Positions 57,383 through 64,000 of a stretch of DNA of 64,000 nucleotides are shown in pieces (positions within the stretch are counted from its first letter, which is position 1; the number at the start of each line of letters is the position of its first letter). A program made the position numbers and the translations under genes. This DNA comes from Linnemannia elongata (taxonomy: Eukaryota; Mortierellomycota; Mortierellomycetes; Mortierellales; Mortierellaceae), in NCBI GenBank assembly GCA_036320915.1, contig JAXBDG010000006.1:1302001-1366000 (forward strand). The letters are read 5' to 3'. The notes beneath the pieces were generated by a model. That model saw only the letters and a list, made by a program, of their open reading frames with translations. It was not told where the DNA came from and ran no database searches.

Positions 57383-58497
57383 ATGTCAACAAGCACAAGC
57401 ACACCGACACTCAGCAATACACACGCCATCCACAATGACAGCAGCAATACCAGGAGTATGTCAATACCAACTCGACCTCGACCCCGACCTCGCCCTCGCC
57501 CGCGCCAACTCCTCGACCTACCCGATGAAATTCTGTGTTTGATCCTTGCCTACTGCAGCCAGGACCTCGACTTTCTCCTCTGGTCCTGTCCCTTGATCAC
57601 AGCCAAGGACCAGTTCTGCCATGACTGTTACCATTGTTCGCTCTGCCATGGTCCACTCCCCCAAACAAAACAACTCGGCACTACCGCGTCCGCGTCGCAA
57701 AACACAAGGTCGAGACGACTCCGAGGCTTTGCGTCCAGCAGTAACACTAATATACTGTCCGATTACAACCACAAGAGCACTGTCGGTGGAGGAAACACCA
57801 GCAGTAATCGTGTGGCAGAGAACGGCAATGGCAATAGTAGCACGAACGAGTCCATTGTAAGGAAGAGAAGGAGGAGACTTGCAGCGGCGGAGGAAAGAGA
57901 AAATCAACCTAATTTCACTGCACACGACAGAGCATTCAAGTTCTTTGGACTCGGTTTTAGTCGCAAAGACTCTCAAAAGTGCCCTCATAATGTTCAGCAG
58001 CAGTGGAGCGATCATCCCGGGCCACACCAACGACACCTCTCCTCCCACCACCAACACTCTTCATCTTTCTGGTTACGACACCTTCCAAGGCGGACCACAT
58101 CTCTACACCATCATCCTCCTTTACCGCCCGTCCAATCGATCCTTCTTCCGACACCCTCAGCCTCCTTTGCTTCAGCTGCACGTTCACTCATATCACGTCG
58201 AGCCCAGAACCAAGGACAGCGTCTCATTGAAGGAGGCAGCGAGTCAAAGGTGACAGTAATACAAGGTAAAGAACAAGTACATGTACTGTACATGGGAAAG
58301 TGTACATGAATGAAAGGAGAGAGAAGATAGGGAAGAAAAAAAAAAGTAATAGGATTATCACCTTTTTTCGTGCAACCATCTCTATCCTGGCCGCACGCGC
58401 ATATCCACAGCAATTCTAGGCCGCCGCCTTTTATCATTCCTGTAGTCGCCATCTCCCTCTTCAGCTCCAGCTCCAGCTCCAGCTCCTTGACAACATG

Positions 58498-58543
<46 letters not shown>

Positions 58544-61540
58544 GTTTTGTCCCATCGTTATACCTGTTTTCGCTGTTGCTGTGTTCACCTTGGTGCGAGA
58601 GAGCATTGCAATCGCGTCCCTTTCTAGCGAAGCCCCTCTTCTTTCCTGCCTGCACTTGCTTTCACCATTCCTTTCATGCCCTAACAATTTCTTCCACTAC
58701 CTTTTTTTCCCCTTTACCTTTTCTTCTCATTCTCCCTTTCTTTTTTCTTCTTTTTTAATGCAGGAGGATCGTCTATTAGTGCAGAAGAAAATCCCTTGCC
58801 TGAGCTGAAACCCCTTTCAAGAACAAGCCCCCATCATGCGTTCACTCGAGCACACTCTTGGGATCAAGGCACGGGCCACTTTGAGAGTCTAGCACAGGAG
58901 CTTCAGAGTATGCATGCTGTCGTCTCACATGCTAATCGACGACGAGCCAGGAGTATGACCCTGACCACAGGTGTGACCCTGGAAGGACGAAATGTCTCCT
59001 TTCCGTCTGAAAAGTACATGGACGGACACATCCCTTCTGCGACCCCTCAAATTGCATCACCACCACCGTCGGCTATTGCTAATAATAATGCAAACACGGT
59101 TGAGACGCAGGGCAGGACAATCAGCAGCGGCAGTGAACAGGCTGACGACGAGTATACCGATAGCATTGAGCTCTCGGCACCCTTCCAGCTCTTGCTTGTC
59201 AACAGGAGGATTGCAGACATTGCCGTGCGGTCGCTTTGGAAGGGCATTGTCTTTCATGGACATGATTCGTTTCAAGTCCAGGCTCTCCTTTCAACATTGC
59301 ATGGCGACGAAGGAACCTCAAACAGCAATCAGCCTGTTGTTTCTCAGACGGATGCCAGCAACTTTGGTCTCGATGTCGTTAAGGACAATAACCCAGTCAA
59401 GTCAACCCCGGCTCTCCTCTCTGTCCTCGATGAGAACGAGCCCAGCCAGGTTCGGTCCAATTTGGTTGACTCTGTTCAGCAGTCCGTCAAACGGTTTAAT
59501 GGAGTTCGGCACCCAGCGCAGACCACTGCTACCCTAAGTGGTGGTCAACAACAGCAACGAATGCAAGCGCGGACGCCCCTGCTGTCACCCCAAGACCGAT
59601 ACGGAGTCCTCCGTCGTCATAGTACCACAGGCGTCGAACCGGCAAGGTCGCCTGCGCCACAGTCACATTCACCTCCGAATCTGCAATCGCCCGTTCTGAT
59701 GCCTCGGTGGTCGTACCAACAGATGCCCAGGAACATCGTACTGAACTTTTCTCACCCACAGGCGTCCCCTCACTTGCTCGTGAGCGTCCTCGAGTGCATC
59801 GGATCGCGCTGCCGAGATCAAGTCAAGGCGCTAGACTTGCGTGCTAATGAAAAGATGCAGGCTGCCGGACTTGAAACTCCCAGAGAACTCGAGCGACTCT
59901 TTGGATCGGGATTCTCGCGACTGGAGTGTCTTCGGCTCCAAGGCGGGTTCGTTGACAACCAGTTGCTTGGTGCTCTCACCAAGGGTATCATCTCCGCCAC
60001 CAGCCCCCCACCTAACTCCGAGGCAACAACTAGTCAGGAAATACTTCGCCAGCAGCAGCTGCAGGCAGGACCTTCTACGCCTCTCCACGTGACCCCGCCA
60101 TGCCGACTGTCGCAGGTCTTTCTCGGCCCAGGATCTGTCACGGATACCGCCATTGCAAAGCTGATTGTCGCAGCGAGCCATTGCCTCGAGGTGTTCACGG
60201 TGACTAGCTGTGTCGATGTCGGAGGCGGTGCCCTTGCGAGCTTGCTGACAGAGTGTCCCAAGCTCAAAGTTCTGGCGGTCCACAAGTCATTGGCTCGAGA
60301 TGTCGAGCTTCTTGAAGGTCTCGGGGTCGATTCTCACGGCTTGCCTAGCCCTACTAGTCCACTAGGAACCATCTTGCCAGATCTCCCTTCGAGTCCATCA
60401 CGGAAAAAGATTGTCGCGCCTCTGGAGAGATTGGAGCTCGGGTCGGTTCAGTTGACGAGCACAGGGATTGCAGAGATTGTTAGGGGTGTCAGTCAGACAT
60501 TAAGGTTCTTGGTTCTGGAGCCTCGGCACTTTAAAGAGGCGCTTCTGAGGGATGTCATTGTCCCGTTGTGCAGGAAGCTGGAGGGCTTGCATTTTGATGA
60601 CCCGGATCATTACTACCAACACCAGCTTCAGCAGTATCGGATGCAGAAGCAGCAACAGCAACAGCAGGATCTCGATCAACAACAACCACCGGATCAGATC
60701 CAGTCGCCATCTGTCAATTCGATCCCAGTTACGATGGAGGCTGAGAATCGTCGTCCTAAAAAACGATCCTTCAAACTGAGACGGTCTAGGAGACCCGCTG
60801 CGCCTGAGCTTTCGCCTCTAGATACCAGCATTGCGCAAAAGGATGACGCGGTCATAGCGCACGATGAGGGTGGCTCAGGTTGTCCCAGACCTAGCCCATG
60901 GTTAGGAGAGACATCGACCGCGGTGTGGGTCGATTATGGCAATTGCGCTCTTTGGGCCGCAAGTGCTGTTGGGTCGACAGCAGGGTTCGAGGCCAATGGT
61001 GGGCTGATCAGTAATGGCAATGGCGCAACGAGCCTTTCTCATTCGATATCGGGTTCGAGGGGTCGCGGAGTGTCGTCGTTTTTCCGAGGCATTGGCACTC
61101 GCCTGGCCTCGATCCTTTCCCCTCGCCACAACACCAACGGCAACCAGGAAGAAGTCAGTGCTCTCGAGAGTACTGCGGCGGTCGCGACAGACCACGAATG
61201 CGACATTGATAGGATCCTGGCGCGCTTCGGCCTGACAGCGGCAGAGTTAGATCAGCTGCGCCAAGTATTGGCACCCACACTCAAATCCTTTGTTGTCATG
61301 CAAGCGGACCTGTTGCCAGTTGCAGAGAGCAAACCTGTCGCGTTGAGTCTAGATTCTTTAGCGGAAGGTGATGTTGTTCTTATGGATGACACGTTGGAGG
61401 AGTTGGGCAAAGAGGAGGCAAATATGCGATTGGCTGTTGTCTTGACCGTAATGGCCGTCTATGGATCATTGGCTACGTTGGCTGCTGCGCTGTCGGTTTT
61501 ACCGGTGGAGACGTCTGAGCTCTCAACTGAATGCACGTAG
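57383..61540 (+). CDS. Large F-box/LRR protein with interrupted F-box
   Basis: Two exons (57383-58265, 58764-61540) join through the codon G|GA to 1219 residues. The start was set at the ATG at 57383 (MSTSTSTPTLSNTHA). The same frame stays open to 56870, but the upstream part translates CT-rich leader and simple repeats. An F-box first half lies near residues 44-60 (QLLDLPDEILCLILAYCSQ). A matching second half (APFQLLLVNRRIADIAVRSLWKGIVF) lies only after about 330 residues of low-complexity sequence and the intron. A cysteine cluster, CHDCYHCSLCHG, follows the first half. Then come irregular LRRs (ALDLRANEKMQAAGLETP, FSRLECLRLQGGFVDNQLLG, CLEVFTVTSCVDVGGGALA, CPKLKVLAVHKS). Polyglutamine and basic stretches and a GLTAAELDQLRQVLAPTLKSF segment precede the C-terminus. 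Likely an SCF substrate receptor; target unknown. Confidence 0.78.
58500..58538. repeat. 39-base T homopolymer in the F-box gene intron
   Basis: Thirty-nine T in a row, in the middle of the 498 bp intron and 225 bp before the acceptor. Confidence 0.9.
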
Positions 61541-62227
61541 TTTTTTTTTCTTCATTGCACCTTTCTCTCCCTTTTCCTGTCGTCCACGGATGCGCGATTT
61601 TTCCGTTTACCCTTTTATCCGTTTTTCTCTCCTTTTTTTTGTATGCTAACCCCAAAAGACAAAAGTAAACCATAGACCTTTGAACCTAATCAGGCATAAC
61701 CTTTAAAACTCACATTTATTTTGTTTGCTCCTATGTTGTATACATTATTGTCATTGCAACAAAATGGTAATCATTCATGCTCACTTTATTGACCTAAGCA
61801 ATGCGCATGAATGTTGTTTTTTGTTCTTTCTCTTTCTCTCTTGGATGAAGTTCACCCGCTGCGGATATTTTGATACTTTTGGCGAGCAACAAGCATTGTC
61901 GAGTTCCAGAGTGGAAAAAAAAATATTTTACTTCTTGTCCTTTGATCTTTCTTTTGACGGCATTCCTCGTCCACATTGCATCATTCATTTTCAAGCAAAT
62001 ATATGCAACTGGGTGTCTGCTATTGATGATTTTATTTCATATTGGGGATAGCGAGGTCATTGCTAATTCTTGAGGATTCATGCGCCTTGCGCGCAAAGCC
62101 CACAAATCAGCGTGTGAAAAAAAAAGCAAAAGTGCTGGGAAAAAGAAAAGAAAGGGGAGGGTAAAAGGGTAAAAGAGTGGGAGCTAAAAGGAATTGGATT
62201 AAGCATCCAACTTTTCTATTCAACTCT
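61541..62227. other. Intergenic between convergent F-box and SDR genes
   Basis: 3' flanks of two convergent genes. No supportable gene or RNA. Confidence 0.55.
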
Positions 62228-63244
62228 TTAAGCAGAGGAGCGCTGCTTGAAGCCAGCCAACCATGAACGGGCATAGACATTCAAACCGACAGCAAATCCA
62301 GTCTTGGTAGGGGTCCAACCCAACACAGTCTTGGCACGAGTGCTTCCGGACGAGACCTTGGTGTTGAAAGCCTGGATAAAGATCTCTGGGAAGCCATTGC
62401 CCTCTGGAACTCCGGTCAATTGAATCTGGGGACCCTTGTATCCGAGCTCCTTGGCAAACTTTGTTAAGATGTAGGCGAGGCTCTCGTGGGAGGTCGTGAC
62501 ATCAAAGACAGGGTAGGAAGACTTGTGGCCCGAGATGGTTTCGAGTCTTTCGACGGCTGCGACAAAGGCTGAGGCAGCGTCGTCGACGTGGACGAGGGAG
62601 ACACCGGCTTCGGGGTCAGCGGGGAGGGTGATGGGAGTGTTGTTTTGAATGGCGTTATAGATCTGTCCAAAGTAAAGGTCCCAGATCTTGCCGTGACCAC
62701 CATAGACGAGGGAGGGGCGGATAATGGCGGCGTAGAGGTGTTCATAGGATCCCAGAACCTCGCGTTCCAACTCAGGGCGCCAGGCGACGAGGGTGGGGGG
62801 TTGGTGGAGTGAGGTCTTGACGCCGACGGGGGTGAGGTCTGAGGAGACATTGTCGCCAGATCCGTGGAGCCACATGCCAGATCCATAGATGTATCCAATG
62901 CGGGGCTGGTGGTTGGCTTGACGTTCCTTGGAGAGACGGACGAGAGGCTCGAGGATGGTCTTGACGCCGTTCTTGGAAGCCGAGAGGTCGATGACGACGT
63001 CGATGTTTTCAGATTTGACGGTTTCGAGCCAGGGGAGAGTGGCTGAAGGGCGGAGGATCGAGTGAGACTCGGAGGATTCGGGCTCGACAGGGCCGACGAT
63101 GGGGATAACTTCGTTGAGGAGGAGGGTGGACTCGTTGGCAGTCGAGCGGGTGGTTCCGTAGACGATGTGGTTTGCTTGGCGGAGCTGCTGGGAGACGCGA
63201 AGACCGATGTAGCCGGCGGCACCGATGACAAGAACCTTGACCAT
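62228..63244 (-). CDS. Extended/atypical SDR, NAD(P)-binding epimerase/dehydratase-like
   Basis: An intronless frame of 338 residues starts at 63244 (MVKVLVIGAAGYIGLRVSQQL). The Rossmann glycine motif GAAGYIG sits at residues 8-14, as in NAD-dependent epimerase/dehydratase proteins. Next come DVVIDLSASKNG, GYIYGSGMWLHGSGD, IIRPSLVYGGHG, VSLVHVDDAASAFVAAVE (the conserved V.D.A segment) and a C-terminal FNTKVSSGSTRAKTVLGWTPTKTGF, where the usual family motif is S..KA...LGW.P. The classical catalytic YxxxK is not evident, so it may be an atypical SDR that binds cofactor or reduces a carbonyl compound. It is soluble, without a signal peptide. Substrate unknown. It stands alone with its own TATA-type promoter. 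Confidence 0.88.
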   Translation of the reverse strand: MVKVLVIGAAGYIGLRVSQQLRQANHIVYGTTRSTANESTLLLNEVIPIVGPVEPESSESHSILRPSATLPWLETVKSENIDVVIDLSASKNGVKTILEPLVRLSKERQANHQPRIGYIYGSGMWLHGSGDNVSSDLTPVGVKTSLHQPPTLVAWRPELEREVLGSYEHLYAAIIRPSLVYGGHGKIWDLYFGQIYNAIQNNTPITLPADPEAGVSLVHVDDAASAFVAAVERLETISGHKSSYPVFDVTTSHESLAYILTKFAKELGYKGPQIQLTGVPEGNGFPEIFIQAFNTKVSSGSTRAKTVLGWTPTKTGFAVGLNVYARSWLAGFKQRSSA

Positions 63245-63368
63245 TGTGGTATATGTGTATGTGTTTTTTGGAGTGGAGGGTTTGGTGAATTGGAGTTGTT
63301 GTGGTTGCTTTAGAGTGAAGCTTGAGAGTGTTGAAGATGAAGATGAAAAATGACGCGAAGGGCGGTCC

Positions 63369-63375
63369 TTTTATA
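63369..63375 (-). promoter_or_regulatory. TATA box candidate of the SDR gene
   Basis: TATAAAA on the minus strand, 125 bp before the ATG at 63244. Confidence 0.55.
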
Positions 63376-63852
63376 CCCGTGTTGGTGACTTGAGCGTGAC
63401 AACATACGACAGAAGGAGTGTTCCATTCCGCCATCCTCATGCGGCGATATCGCCATGGGTCCAGAACAACAACTTAACAAGCAACGAGTGCTTGGTTTCA
63501 CCAATAGCGACATCAACAATACAATAAACGACGAATGGGCAGCATAGGAGGCAAGAAGGCAAAGAGAAAAAGAGGCGAGGTGTTGATTGATAATCCGGCT
63601 AATGTGAGTGCGGGATGCAATCATACGGACGTTAAAATAAAGCAAAATCCTTATTTTTCATGGTCGCCGAAAGTACACAGCACTAAAAAGTAAACTGCGC
63701 TGAGTGTATGTAGTGTTGTTTACAACTGACTTCCACGTCCAGCTGGATTTGTCAACCCATGTCATTCCAATACCACAAATTCGCCGCTCCAATGAGCCCA
63801 ATTTGCGGCATGGAACAGGTCATAGGCTGTGCTCGCGAAGAAAAAAAAGTTG

Positions 63853-63860
63853 TGACGTCA
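63853..63860. promoter_or_regulatory. CRE-like site in a right-facing promoter region
   Basis: The palindrome TGACGTCA, the CRE/ATF-type bZIP site, lies in 63700-64000 together with several CCAAT words (63768, 63794) and CCAATTGG (63909). The region ends in a CA-rich, leader-like sequence, so a gene probably starts just beyond the right edge. No coding start is visible. 63376-63700 shows nothing else. Confidence 0.4.
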
Positions 63861-64000
63861 TTTTGGTCGCCTTGAAGAAGCGTGAAATAGGTGGTTGGAC
63901 TGCTACATCCAATTGGCCCTTGGCTCAAAGGTGTAATTTTATGGTTGGGCGTTACTCTTATTCAGACAAGCAAGCACACTCATCAACCATACTACCACCT

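Overview
The window is nuclear DNA from a filamentous fungus, most likely an early-diverging one of the Mortierella type (Mortierellomycota). That placement is an inference. It rests on short spliceosomal introns with GTAAGT-like donors, CT-rich leaders, many microsatellites, and above all a local crowd of F-box/leucine-rich-repeat genes. Five intact or edge-cut F-box genes and two broken ones lie here, together with ordinary eukaryotic housekeeping genes. Nothing looks bacterial, and there is no operon-like packing.

Layout from left to right. 1-18 kb holds the tail of an F-box gene, an eight-exon DEAH helicase of ribosome assembly (Dhr1/DHX37), a 230-240 bp tandem repeat in a gene-poor gap, purine nucleoside phosphorylase, a decayed F-box gene beside an intact one, a second intact F-box gene, and a divergent CobW-type zinc chaperone (ZNG1-like) whose last codons and 3' flank are duplicated. 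18-35 kb holds four large genes, all on the minus strand: valyl-tRNA synthetase, a full-length MRP/YCF1-type ABC transporter (8 exons, 1589 aa), and two tandem paralogous OPT oligopeptide transporters. 35-41 kb has almost no genes. Its one notable stretch (37.7-39.0 kb) has an LTR-like block bounded by TGTTA and TAACA, with broken reading frames diverging from it. 41-48 kb holds an intronless glutamine-rich protein, a small three-exon protein of unknown role, and a GRR1-like F-box/LRR protein. 48-57 kb is mostly simple repeats, but contains a complete Tc1/mariner-IS630-type transposon and a tRNA-Thr(AGT) gene. 57-64 kb holds a large two-exon F-box/LRR gene, an atypical extended SDR, and what looks like a promoter facing out of the right edge.

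The genes do not form one pathway. Themes that recur are SCF ubiquitin-ligase substrate receptors (F-box proteins), membrane export and uptake (ABCC, two OPTs), and translation or ribosome assembly (Dhr1, ValRS, tRNA-Thr, and ZNG1 if it serves methionine aminopeptidase). The items most worth a second look are the transposon with its long acidic tail, the LTR-like block with its broken frames, the duplicated ZNG1 3' end, the coding-like tandem repeat at 6.7-7.1 kb, and the F-box gene whose F-box appears interrupted by a long low-complexity insert. Exon boundaries below were set by eye from splice sites and reading-frame continuity; no search or transcript data were available.
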